64,000 bases of DNA from Hybos culiciformis (Eukaryota; Arthropoda; Insecta; Diptera; Hybotidae): NCBI GenBank assembly GCA_964007475.1, contig OZ023273.1, positions 55,509,834-55,573,833 on the forward strand. The letters run 5' to 3'. Made by a program: the position numbers and the translations under genes. The notes beneath the pieces are model-generated. The model saw only the letters and a program-made list of their open reading frames with translations. It searched no databases and was not told where the DNA came from. This document shows positions 40,024 to 52,347 of the stretch, in pieces (the stretch's first letter is position 1; each line of letters starts with the position of its first letter).

Positions 40024-40031
40024 GGTACGTA

Positions 40032-43000
40032 TATATCAATTTTCTTTATAAATATATAAATAATTTAACATCTATTCAAAAAACTTTATCTATGTTTTAA
40101 AAGTAATGAAAATATACAGAATTAATTTTTTTCTATAGATACCTAAAACATACCTGTTTTAAAGATTCTCTAAAACTAAAGAGTAAATGTATTTTCTTAA
40201 GAAATGTCAAACTTCTGAACAAATTTACTACATCAAAAAATATGGTGAAGTATTATTGCAATCAATTAAATTCAATTGCCAAAGTGAATTTTTGTTTTAT
40301 AAATAAGAATGGCTAATTTAGACGAAGGCAGATACGATGCAATTCCGACAATTTTTTTGATAACATGCAATTCGAAAAATGTAACAAATTATTTCGATAT
40401 ATCCCTCAAGAGTCAAGTTGGGAAGTTTAGCTTAAAGCTTTATTTAAAAAAAACAATATGTACTTTTTAAAAGATGATATATTTTTTTAAAAACCAATTA
40501 ACCGACACTTGTTTTAAAATACTATAAGTAGGTATACTTCCAAAGATAAAGATTTATTAAAAAAAGAAAACTTGTTCAAACTTAAAAAGAAATATTTTTT
40601 GTTTTGCTTTTCGAGATGATGTTTAATAGGAAGAATTATTTGCAAACTATTTTATTTTGACATTTTTAAAACATATTTATTTATTTATCTTTATATAACT
40701 GTCGACAATATTTAATATTTAAAAAGAAAATGTTAACTTTAAGAGATCTTGAAATTTGTTCTTGTTAAACGCGCGTGGCTTAAGAAACCAACAAACATTT
40801 CATTCATTTCCTTTGGACACAAAAAAAAAAAAGTTGTATAAATCTATTCGGTGTATTTTTTTTTATTATTACTATTATTATTATTCATTTAATTCATTTA
40901 AGTATATTTGCACTTACATGTTATAGGTATAAAACTATGGTATTATGTATTTCATTCTTAAAGTCCGAAAATGTAGAAATTCTCTATTTTTCTCAGTATA
41001 ACTTGAATGAAATAAAATAATAAGGAATACCTAATAAGTTTTTCACTGCGAAAACTTTACTTTATTCACTTCACATACATTAATTTTAACTATGAATATA
41101 CTAATCTGCATACCTACATATTATATGTAAATGCAGAATATGTTTTGTATTTGATATTGATCGATTACCCGCATCTGGATTAGTTTTAGTGTTTCTATTT
41201 ATTATTTTGTCTTTTTTTTACATTATTTTTAATAGATTTATTAAAATTTAAATTTACAATAAATTCTTACAACAAGATCTTGAGATTTGCTATGCAAATA
41301 CTGAGTGATCAATTAGCCCTTTAAGATCAGCCTTTAAAATACTATGCTAACTGACTTTTTTCCTGTAAATGTATTTTAACTGAATTTTCAAAACCAAATG
41401 TAAGTCTTAATTAAAAATCCTAAATTTCTTTGTTCTCATTATTCTTCGAGTATATAGACAACAATTTTTTATTTTGAATATTGTTATCTCCAAGTAATAT
41501 TTAGACGGGTTGAATGTTTATTCCATTTGTTTTTCAATATGTTGAAAGCTTTGATACAGATATATAAGCTAACATATCATTTATCATCAAATAAATTTTC
41601 AACATATTACTACACACTACTCAACTTGTATGCACTCTCACAAAATATCAGAACATTTGATTTTTCCAAAACAGGTTGAAGGACTTTTTGAAAAACACTG
41701 GTAATTACACTGCATATGAGTAAATCTGTAAAATCAAGTTGATTAAAAACGTTCAACGAATCACAACAGAAGAAGACAAAATCTGAAAATAATATTTTAA
41801 TTTAACGTTCATAAAATGTATGTGTTTCTCAAACTTAAATAATTTTCTTTCAATTTTATTGACCGTTTTGTTGAGGAAATTAAGAGGGAAATTTTGCTGA
41901 ATATGAATCAAAATAAATATCCCATTTTGAAAAGCACTGAATTTTTTTTATAAACTACATAGTTAATGAAAAGCTGCAATGCGTTGTGCACATTAAAGAT
42001 TTTAAAACTTCACAAACTAGCAACAAACTTTGATATCAACATTTTCATAAATATGTGCATGTACATATAATATATAATCATTAATATTTTTTTTACTGAA
42101 TATACAAATAAGATTTAGAATACAAACAATACAATCTTACAAATCCGAAACACCGCAATTTTGAAAAATTGTAATTTCATATTCTCCCAAATCATAATTT
42201 ATTTTTTTATAGTACCTATTGCATTTATGATGATGTGTAGCTAGATAATTTTTGGTAGTTTGATTTACCTAGAAAACCGACCGATGTCAAGGCCGGAGAA
42301 TGAATAATATTGCTATATTATTCGTCCATTCACCATTATTCTAGGAATTTTTTCCGTTTTTAACTGTAGTTCCCCGAATATTTTTTATTTTGAAATTCAA
42401 TCAATTACCCTGAAAAGATACTCATTTCATTATACCTAATGCTAAACTCTTACATTATTTTTTTACATGAATATTAAAATAGAAAAGGACTTTAGTTTTT
42501 GCTTAATTATAGGTATTCTAATTTATTATTCTGTAAGTTCGGAATATCTCAGAGCAGTTCACACCAGAAATCCGAAAACACTTATCTTTTATTTGGAAAA
42601 AAAAGTGAAATCAATACAGAAACTGATTAAAAACTGTTTAATCAATTAAAAACTATGCCAATTATAAACAGTTTAAAAGTTAACTTACTTAAAACTAAAA
42701 CGTAAAAATAAGACTTCATAAAACTACAGAATAAGTCATTATTGGATACACTTACGTTTTTTTTTGTCCATAAGTTATAAGTTTAGAACTTCAAGAAAAA
42801 TGAAAAACTGTCCTTCAGCTTTACACTAAAAAAAAAGTTTATAGTATTAAAATACTTGGCCGATTTCGATCGTAGTAATGCCAAAATATGCGCAATATTT
42901 GCTATCAAATTAAAGTACGGGATTTTTCACACTTCGGACGCCGTAGTAAGAAGTTCTCAACTGGTCAAGCGTCCCCATTACATATTTTCATTATTTTAAT

Positions 43001-46000
43001 TTTCTTTTTTGTAATGTTAATTAAATTAGTACCTATCGTTTAGAGCCAAAAAAAAAATTAACCCCCATTATGTCCAAAGCATCGAACTGTGAAAACGGAT
43101 TACATTGATAATTTTAACTTGAATAGACATTTTGGAATCGGGCTCCATCCATACTTCATCTATGCTCTATATGTTTATGTTTAATTTTTTCTTTCTTTTA
43201 AAATTAAAAAAAAAAAAACCAATGAGGTTTTGATAAACTATACCCATACCTAATAATTTAAAGTTTATTTTTCTGTCAATTTAAAAATGACTTAGTGATT
43301 GACTGTCAAATACACTAATCAAGATAATTATACAAAGTTTTTAGTTGTTTTTCTTTATCCTCCTACGATATATTTTATATATGTTCTTAAGAGAAAAAAA
43401 TAAACAATTTTTTCTTTTCTTCATGAATTTAATTTTTATTTTATTTTACAATTTACTCATTCATAAAAAATAAGAAAAAAATAAGAAAACCAAAATATAT
43501 TTTTAAGTTTTCAATTTTAGAGGAAAATATTGAATTGCAAGTTGTTATTATTGTTGTAAATTATTGTGTGGATAGACAATTTCATTCAACAATTATTTAT
43601 TAACTCTGTGTAGTATGTAAAAAGTTAACGTATTTTTATTTCTTAAGATTTTCTTTTTAAATTATCTCTAATTGAAAAATATTATATGGAAAATAATTTT
43701 AGCTAATAGGTCATTTGTATAATGTTAAAAGAGGTGAAGAAATGCTGAAAGAATTTATTTTTTATAGAACATAAAAAAATATTTAAATTTTGAAGGGAAC
43801 ATTTTAGTAAAAATCAATTCGATTTTCGTGTTTCATTATTATGAAAAACTTTCAGGAGTCTAAAAATAGAACACATTATTTACACATTATTATATTTTTT
43901 GTAAAAATAACTAGTAAGTAACCAGAAATGCTCATAATTTAGCTTAAGATTAACCTATAATTTTATTAAAGACTAGTTATAAGCGCATGACCGTTATTTA
44001 GTACGGCTAGAAAAGCTCACTAATTTAAAACAAAATTATTCAATTCTGAATTATACTATACCCATTAGGTTGGTCGTGCGTAAAGCGCAATTTAAAGGTA
44101 GTACTAAAGATCGGGTAAAATATGTTTTTTCATATAAAATTCTACATGAGAAAAATTCTAAGGCAATAAGAATTAAAATGAATACATATAAACGATATAG
44201 TTTTCAAAAATTACAAAACAGGTCGTCTGAGTATATGTAAAAAATCTAATTTCTAATTTACACATGAATTACACAGGAAGAATTGGCTGAAGTTCGAAAA
44301 TGATTTGTCTTTTACCAGTAAGACGTTTGAAGAAGTTCTGTTGTGTTTGAAAGCAGTTAAAAGTATTAAAGACAGACGGACAGAGAATCAGATATCGATT
44401 TAAATATATATTAGATTAGAATAACAAATTAAGATAAAGGAATTAATATATTATTTAATTAGTTAGTAAATTGACCATTAAATGGTGTTATAATTATAAT
44501 AATATTAATTTATGTGAATTTTATATTTTTCTCTACTTACTATAAACGCACACAATATCAATTAATGTACGGAAATAAATTGTTATGATAGCATTAAACA
44601 TAGTTGATTAAAAAATGAATGAATTAAAAAATAAAATTTTTGATTTCATTCATAATTTGAGAAATTTGGAAGTAAAAGTAAATAGAAAAAAAAAAAAACA
44701 AGATTGTCATTAAGTTTTCATCGCTTATTTATATAAATTATTTAATTCTTCTACTGATAACAAGTTTAAATACATAAACACATTTATCTTTATTTAAATT
44801 TTATTAAGGCTTATTTTTGTATGGTTTATTACTATGAAATAACTGAACAGTGAATATAATTTTGATTTTTTATATATAGTTACAGTCCCCAAAGCTTGCG
44901 AGTTAGAATTTAATTAGAATTTCCAATTTATCGTAATTTTATATACCAATTAGAAATTCATTGTTTTTCTGAATTAAATTGAATTTTTTTTACGATTTAT
45001 AATCGCTTGGCGACTATTTTAGTTTAACATAATTTCGAACTCTCATTATATAACTACTTGTTCTTTTTGTTTGAATCAATGAAACAATTTCAAATTATTA
45101 ATTTAAACGTAGTTGAACTTAACAGGCAAAACATAACCTGTGAAGAATTTCTAAGCTTAACCAGATATCGAAAATATTAAACTTTAATATTGGAATAACT
45201 TTTTGGAATTTTTAATTTAATGAAATTAAGAACATAACTTTTTGGTTCTATTAATGCGTTAACAATATTATATAAAACATGCGTACATTAAGTTTTTAAT
45301 ATACATAAAATATTCAAGCCGTAATGTAACATATATACATATATAAAAACCTTTTTAGAGTGATTCGAAATTTTAATAAAATAATATTATAAATTAGTTC
45401 AAATATATTCTACTTCACCGGTTCATTTTACTTAACTTTGTAAAAATACCGTCCGTCATAAAAAAAAATAACGTTGCGAGCGAATTTTGATTTGTGTGGA
45501 TAGAACTTTATTGTGCATTATAAAAAAAATATGTTACACAGGAAAGTAAATAATTTGACATTACATCAATATATTAATATATTAATATACTTGAAATAAA
45601 ATCATACTTTTAATTTTAAATATTGAATATTAATAGCTAGAGTCACACTAATTCTCAAATATACATCCAATAATAAGTATATAGTATATACGATTATTTG
45701 GTATAGTATCAGTGACAACAGCTGACACAACAGAAATAAATCATTAAAAAAAGATTGCAAAATTTTTTTTATTTATTTCAAAAAGGCAAAAAAAAAAATA
45801 AAAATTCAAAGACTTAGTGAATTAAGAATTAAGTAAAATAAAAATTCATATTTAAAAAAAAAACGTATTAAAATCTTATTCACCATCTCATTAAAAACGA
45901 ATAAAAGATAAAAAAAAAAAGCAAAGAGCGCATACTCTAAAAATATTTTTCCCTTATGGCAATAATAGTAATTTCTTTGCAATAAAAAGATGAAAATATT

Positions 46001-48445
46001 TTCATTCATAAAAAAAAATATTGAGGCGAATTCTGTTTTATTTTTTTATTATAGTTTTGTGTTTTAAAACAAGTTTTTAAAGAGCTGGAAAGCATATTAC
46101 CCTGGGCACAAAAGAGTACATTAACAACAGCCGCCCTTTTAACTGTTTGAGATAGCAACAAAAACCGCTTCCAATTTTTTTAAAAAGAATTCCATAAATT
46201 TAAATAGAAAGGCTAAAACTTTTACGAATTAATAAATTTATTTAATTGAGAATTGTTTAAAAAGTAGGTAATAATGTAATTTCAATTATCAACTTTCGTT
46301 ACTTCTCACAGAAACTATCTAAAAATTATTTTTATTTAAATGAAAGTCCCTTGAGCTATCAGCTAAAAGCTAAGCTTTCAGTTTTCAAAACTAAAAAAAA
46401 TTAGCGAAATTAAGAAAGTTTGAACGCAGAATTAGTATCTTAGATACATGAGGACTAACTAGTTACTGAGCTATAGTCAGTTAATAGATTTAAAAAGAAA
46501 CAATTGGCTACCCATTAGGATACATATATTTTAAAATTTACACTTTGTTGTATATGGAATTGGGTCAGAAAAGATTCCTTATCCTCTATATAAAAGCACG
46601 CGAACACAAATATATAATAGATAATAAATATATAATAAGTACTTACTTTAAGTAATTATAATGAATAAATAAGTAGTACCTGCAAATAGGTAATTAAGTA
46701 ATAACGCATAATTATTATTATTTAAATTTGATCAGCAATTGTTATGATGACGTTTATTTCAACTTGAAATTAATATATATGTGTACTTAAATGAGATAGA
46801 AAAAAAAGATAAATAATAAAGTATTATTATTACAAAAGGGATATCAAAAGATACAATTTATAAAAATAAAAAGCCAAAATAAATAAAAACATAAAAATAA
46901 ATAAAAATTAAGGAGTCCATGAATAAGTTTTATTCATAAAAAAAAGAAAACGATATTGGGGTATCTAATATTTATTTATTATTAAGCAATTTTAAATCTT
47001 TAATTCTAAATAATTTTTGTATAAATTTTTAGAATAGAACATTTTTATGATATTCTGCTTTTCACTTTAATTTTAAATTTAAAATTATCATCCCGCATGT
47101 AAATTAGTAGAGCTTTTAGTACTATTCACAAATTCCAAATATATAATAAATCTAAATACATACTTTTTTTTTTATTTAATTTGAACTTTAGGTTGTTTAA
47201 CTGACGTTAATCAGAATGTATATGTTGATTCTCATAATTTTCTTTATTTATTTGAAGAAGTGACATTCTTCTTAAAATTACTTAAGAAAAAATAATTAAG
47301 ATTTGAATATGCAATATGAGCTCTTTTTTTAAAGTTTTTAAAAATGATTACTATAAAAAGGTAGTAAAATAATAAACAAATTATATGAAATGATATTTTT
47401 CAAGCAAAAATGAACTTTATATTGAAAATTTAATAAAAATAAAATTCTATTTATTATAATCAATTCATTTTATATTAGTTATTGTAATTCTAAAGTTGTT
47501 TTATTGATACCTGAAAATTAGCATCGAATATAAATAGCTGTCTTTTAATTCAGCTGTACTAACTGAAGAAAAAATATTAATAATAAAGTCAATAAAATTT
47601 ATTTTCAATTTTCTACATCATATAAAAAGAAAAGTGTATTAGAAAAAAAATTTAGAATTTTATTATTTAAATATGAAACTAGAACGACTGTAAAATACGG
47701 TGTAGACTCTTGTTCGCGTTTATACAAAAAGAAATTGAAACCGAACTATGTTTTAAAATTGGAAAAGTTTTCCGATACTAAGCTAACATTTAAAATAAAT
47801 TCACTGTTTTCTACCAATTAAAAAAAAATAATAATAACTAAGATAGCGTAAACATTTTATTTTTCATCAAATTGATAAAATGTATTTAAAAGAAAATCCA
47901 AAACACCACCAACTCAAATGCATTTTAAACGTTAGTGCTTATATTTATTTATCTTTTTTTTTTTAATTTTTTTTTTAATTTTTTTTCAAAAAAATAAAAG
48001 TGAATATAAAGAAGAAAAGACGTGAGAAGAATTTTATTTTTTTTTTGTTTGAAAACGAAGAACATATGAATTCAAACATAAAACTCAAACTGGTAAATTT
48101 TACATGGCATATAAAAATTTATGAATGAAAATGAAGTATAAATGTTATTTTTATAATAATTTCATTAAGAAAAAAAAAAATTATTATTAATATACAAAAT
48201 CAAAATGAAAAAAGAAAAAAAAAATAATAATAATTTTAAATACAAAATATTTTAAGAACGGCCACTTTTAATAAAATGCACTTTTATTTGAATTATCAAA
48301 ATGTTTACAATTTCAAAAAAATTAATTTATTTTATGAATTGTTATTATGCTTGTAATTAGAAAAATAAAATGCTTTATTAATAATTTTAAAATGTTCACA
48401 CAAAATGAATTCAAATTTTTTTTTTTATTTTATGTTTTACTTCAG
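40032..48445. other. AT-rich intron-like region, no gene recognised
   Basis: No internal exon with paired splice sites was recognised. Slightly G+C-richer scraps occur at 42880-42980, 44050-44110 and 46085-46170. A stretch near 44365-44395 (AAAGACAGACGGACAGAGAA) resembles low-complexity tails seen next to some insect repeats. If the plus-strand exons form one gene this is the 3' part of its large intron. Confidence 0.45.
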
Positions 48446-48550
48446 ATACAAGATTTGGTATTGGAGAAAGAAGGTTCAACAGTGAGACATGACTGTTTAA
48501 ACGAAATTATTTACACTCTTCTTAAAGAAAGACCTGTCGTCCGCCAGTAG
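48446..48550 (+). CDS. terminal coding exon of an unidentified protein
   Basis: A strong acceptor (T-rich tract ending TTTTACTTCAG, AG at 48444-48445) opens a phase-0 exon of 34 codons plus TAG. It encodes IQDLVLEKEGSTVRHDC, LNEIIYTLLKERP and VVRQ. The mix of charged residues, the amphipathic helix pattern and the basic C-terminal KERPVVRQ are typical of a conserved C-terminus of a helical protein. G+C is clearly higher than in the flanking DNA, and the open frame ends its protein-like character exactly at the acceptor. The exon at 6039-6187 ends in phase 0 and could splice to it. I do not recognise the family. Confidence 0.68.
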   Translation: MQDLVLEKEGSTVRHDCLNEIIYTLLKERPVVRQ

Positions 48551-49565
48551 CGCTCAAAAACTGTTCAGATAATGGCAGAGCTCGTTCGTAACATCTGGGA
48601 ATTTTTGAAGTATTAATAACATTTAATAAGTTTGTAACAATTCCTACGCATACATTGTTAGATAAATTTGTTTTTAAATTTTATTACAATTGTTTTAAAA
48701 ACTCGAGAATTCAATCTGGCGAAGTCAAACTTTCTGTAAAGATAGAATAAATGAAATTTTTAAATGTTAGAAAAACTTAGATATCAATTTTCTAAATAAC
48801 AGTGAAAAAGTCTAAAAATTAAAATTGTAAAAATATTACACAAATAAAATAAATGAATTTATTATACCTAATTAAAGCTGTAAATAAATTCATAATTTTT
48901 TTGACACCTAATAAGAATTCAGAAAATATGTTATGCATTAGTATAAGATTGACAGTTCAACATAACTATGATTTGTATTGTGACATTGTGACGGCCATCA
49001 TCTGTTCAAGTCATAGAAATTGAAAGAAAAATTGTTACCAAAATAGAATGATGACAATGTTGTCTCATGAGTATAATATATACTTAATAAAGAAATAAAT
49101 TTGTTTTATTACACATAAAAAACGATAATCCAAAAAAAAAATTAGCGAAAAATGCATGAATGGCTTTTTTGTAAAAAGTTTTTTTTTTTTTTTTAAATGC
49201 AATTTATGCAAAATATTGTTTTTGTACATGAATATAATAAAATTTGATTCTGAGAAGAAAAAAAGAACGTAAAAAAAATGTGTGTACAACATTTGCATAA
49301 AACGTATTTTTAATCACCCATTAAAAATATTAATCAAAATCTGTAAAATGGATTTAACTTTTAACTCGTCAATGACGGGAACGATGGTAGTTTCTAGAAT
49401 TTTTATTTTTTCAATTTTTTTACTTCAAATAAGACATATCCGGAATACTTGAAATTTAATAATCCAGCTTTATTTTGACTAATTATTAATATTTTATTTC
49501 TCTCTAATTTTTTTTCGTAATCTAGATTGTCTTATCTATGTGTCCGCGACAAAATTAAAACTAAA
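48551..49565 (+). other. likely 3' UTR and downstream sequence
   Basis: The DNA after the TAG stop is AT-rich with no further open frame. It presumably begins with the 3' untranslated region of the plus-strand transcript. AATAAA hexamers occur at 48746-48751 and 48843-48848. In sequence this AT-rich, such hexamers are weak evidence for the true cleavage site. Confidence 0.4.
48746..48751 (+). terminator. candidate polyadenylation signal
   Basis: This is the first AATAAA after the stop at 48550, about 200 bases downstream. It is one of several such hexamers, so assignment is tentative. Confidence 0.3.
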
Positions 49566-49573
49566 AACTAGAA

Positions 49574-49912
49574 CAGCGGTCGGCAAACTATGACCCGTGG
49601 GTCACGGGGCGACCCAAAGCATCATTTCATGTTACCCGCTTCGAAATTTTGAAGTAGTTCCCAAATCAATGAATATAGTTTTTGCTTACAACAATTGCAT
49701 ATAAAAATTTTTTGTTTCCAACAATTGTATACAAAATAGAGTTTTCGCAGCAATTGTTTTTGTAAGCCTTAGATAATAAATAAATTAACTTTTGATTTAA
49801 CTATTTTTTTTAAATTGCTTTCATATAAAATTGCCACTGACCCACTATAAGTTTAAAAAAATCTCATCTTAGGCGAATTTTACCCACGACCAAAAAAGTT
49901 TGCCGACCGCTG
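49574..49912. mobile_element. hAT MITE, 339 bp, perfect target duplication
   Basis: The element begins CAGCGGTCGGCAAACT and ends with the exact complement AGTTTGCCGACCGCTG. It is flanked by the perfect 8-bp duplication AACTAGAA (49566-49573 and 49913-49920). Subterminal GACCCGTGGGTCACGGGGCG on the left and ACCCACGACC on the right are typical hAT features. Two internal near-copies of CAACAATTGNATANAAA lie near 49690-49735. No coding capacity. Confidence 0.95.
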
Positions 49913-49920
49913 AACTAGAA

Positions 49921-51912
49921 GGATTATTTATAGGTATTATAATAAGAGATAGAAAATGGATGTCATACATTTTTTATAATAATTATTTAACTGTGCTATA
50001 TTTATTTGTTTTTAATTTCATATAAAATTTTTCAGTACATATTTTAATTTTTTGTTTTTCACACGAACGTACAGTAGGTGTATATATACCTAATAATACT
50101 TTTCCATAACTTAAAAATTGTTTATTTGAATGGCTGTTTGAAGTTAAATTTTATGTAATTTGAGGTGCAAATTTTTCTCTACTTATTAAACAAATCTGAA
50201 AAAACCCGATTCCTCCTTTTATTTATTTGATTTGATTAAAACATAATAATAAAATTTTCTAATTTTAATTGCTTTGCAGAAATAAAAAGAAAACAATAAA
50301 AGCTAAATAAATAAAAAACTTCAAAAAACGGCTCAATGTTCAATTGGAATATGAATGTATTCGAATTCAAATATAAAAAACTCATGGCATATTTTTTTTG
50401 TCAAAAAATGCCAAATTTGATAAATTTCTTTTTATTGATTTCGAAATCTTATTTATGTATCGAAAATTTATCATTTATCATAGTTTACTAAAATTCAATA
50501 TCTACCGTGCAGATTACAATTGGATCAACACAAAAATAGATCTGAAAGTCGAAATTCATTATATTATTAATATTATTATTTTATTTGTTTTTTTAAATGT
50601 TCAAGAAATTTTAGTTTTTATGAATGAGAAAATTGTGAATGAACTTCTCTGTTTGTATTTTTGTTCATATAAGATATATTTTAAAAACTTATTTGTGTGT
50701 TTATTATGCTGTACATATGTCAAATATAGATTTTTTTATTAGTATTAAATAGAACATTCGTGTAAATGTATGCCTACTGAAAAAACAAATATTCTGAGAA
50801 TTTTAAATGAACATGATGATAGGTTTGTAAAAAAAAAAATTAAATTCTTATACACATTAGAATTAAATCCAAAATATTGTTAAGTTCTTAAAATTGTGTA
50901 TAAATGCAGAGTTTCAAAATAATATGTCAAAATAATGAATAATGCTTAAACAATCCTTTTTGTCTTTTAGCTTTGTAAACTTTGAATACCTAATACTATA
51001 ATGCTTATTATTTTATTATTATTATTATTTTCGCAGTCGATTAAATTTTAAACTTTCGAATAAAATTCATTGAAATTGACAAAAAATAAATTTTATTTGA
51101 AATGATAATATACCTACAATAATGTTATAATTCTATAGTGTACTATCATTGTTGATTGAACAATTTTTGACAGTACAAATAGTGTATATTATACACATAA
51201 ATTTAAACATTGATAGAAATTATTTATGTACATACACATTTAGTTACATACAATAGAAATTATGTTAAACATGTATGCATGTTGAATACACACACTAAAA
51301 AAAACGTGTTTTTTTTCGCGGTCTTACAATATAATATTATAAAACCATAAACAAAATATCAAGAGATATTGTACATTTTTTAAGAGAGCATAATACATAA
51401 TATTGTTGAAGTATTATTATAATATTATGTTATTGTTGTTTTTCTTCACAATAAAATTTAATGAATGAATCAGCAATAGTAACAAAAAATATAAGAATTT
51501 ATTATTTATTTTTCATAATTATTATTTTCATACAAACAATATAAATAAGAACTTTAAAGATTAAAAATAATGTGATATAATTTTATTTATAATTATTTTT
51601 ATTAATTCAATTGAAATAGAAAATTATCATGCGCACAAAAAGTTCTATTTGATAAAATATGGGAAAAGAGATATTATTATTATTATTATTGCGAAATTTG
51701 GACTCATTAAAAATATTGAATTTAAGGGGCTAATAATTAATAAATGATTTAAAAATTTTAGATTAGATTTTGAAAAATCTTGTTTTTCAAAGTAAAAAAC
51801 AAATCTTCAAAATAAAGTTTTTTAATGCGTTGGGGATCGTTATGTTGTATTTAGTGCTATAGAATTTAGATCACTAAATGGAGTATTATATGCGTCAATA
51901 CACATGCAATCA
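49921..51912. other. AT-rich stretch without recognised gene
   Basis: The longest uninterrupted frame in the window (50398-50742, plus strand, 114 codons) lies here. It is rich in Ile, Phe, Tyr, Lys and Asn, has no splice boundaries and shows no G+C shift, so I treat it as fortuitous. Short ATT trinucleotide runs occur near 51010 and 51675. Confidence 0.45.
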
Positions 51913-52014
51913 TTTAGATGCATCTGCGTACATAATGAAAAAATTTAGATGCATCAGCGTATATAATGAAAAAATTTAGATGCATCAGCGTAAATAATGA
52001 AATCATTTAGATGT
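51913..52014. repeat. 31-bp tandem repeat, 3.3 copies
   Basis: The unit starting TTTAGATGCATCAGCGT and ending AATGAAAAAA repeats with a strict 31-bp period (starts at 51913, 51944, 51975 and a partial copy at 52006). Only a few substitutions separate the copies (TCTGCG/TCAGCG; TACATAA/TATATAA/TAAATAA). No known function. Confidence 0.95.
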
Positions 52015-52164
52015 TTCGTATTGAATATTACGTAATACCTAAACAAACATAATATCTCTCACAATATTTCAATACAGCCAAATACAAAAAAAAAAAAGAG
52101 AAAAAATGAGAAGAAAAAATATTCTCTCTTTGCAACTACCTCTCCCCTACGCATTAAAACAGTA

Positions 52165-52347
52165 TATTGGATATGTAAACAAAATTTGTTATACAACTCC
52201 TTCTGTATTTACACAAAAATACATTGACACTTGTCAATTTATATCACTCGACCTTCGGTCTCGTGATATAAGTATTGACTCATGTCAATGTATTTTTGTG
52301 TATACAGAACTCTTAATTAATAACAAATTTAGTTTACATATTCAATA
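52165..52347. mobile_element. 183-bp near-perfect palindrome (hairpin MITE or hairpin RNA locus)
   Basis: Two arms of about 85-90 bp are reverse complements with few mismatches and small indels. They meet at a compact centre GACCTTCGGTC near 52256. Matched blocks include TATTGGATATGTAAAC, AAATTTGTTAT, TGTATTTACACAAAAATACA, TTGACACTTGTCAAT and TATATCACTCGACC with their mirrored partners. There is no coding potential beyond a fortuitous frame through the arms. It could be a small palindromic transposon. A transcript would fold into a long hairpin of a kind that small-RNA pathways can process. Confidence 0.8.

Noticed and set aside
44365..44400. GACAGACGGACAGAG motif as a retroelement tail
   Set aside because: It resembles tails of some insect repeats, but no boundaries or body could be defined.
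50398..50742. 114-codon open frame, the longest in the window
   Set aside because: Composition is that of random AT-rich DNA (Ile, Phe, Tyr, Lys, Asn), with no splice sites, no G+C rise and no motif.
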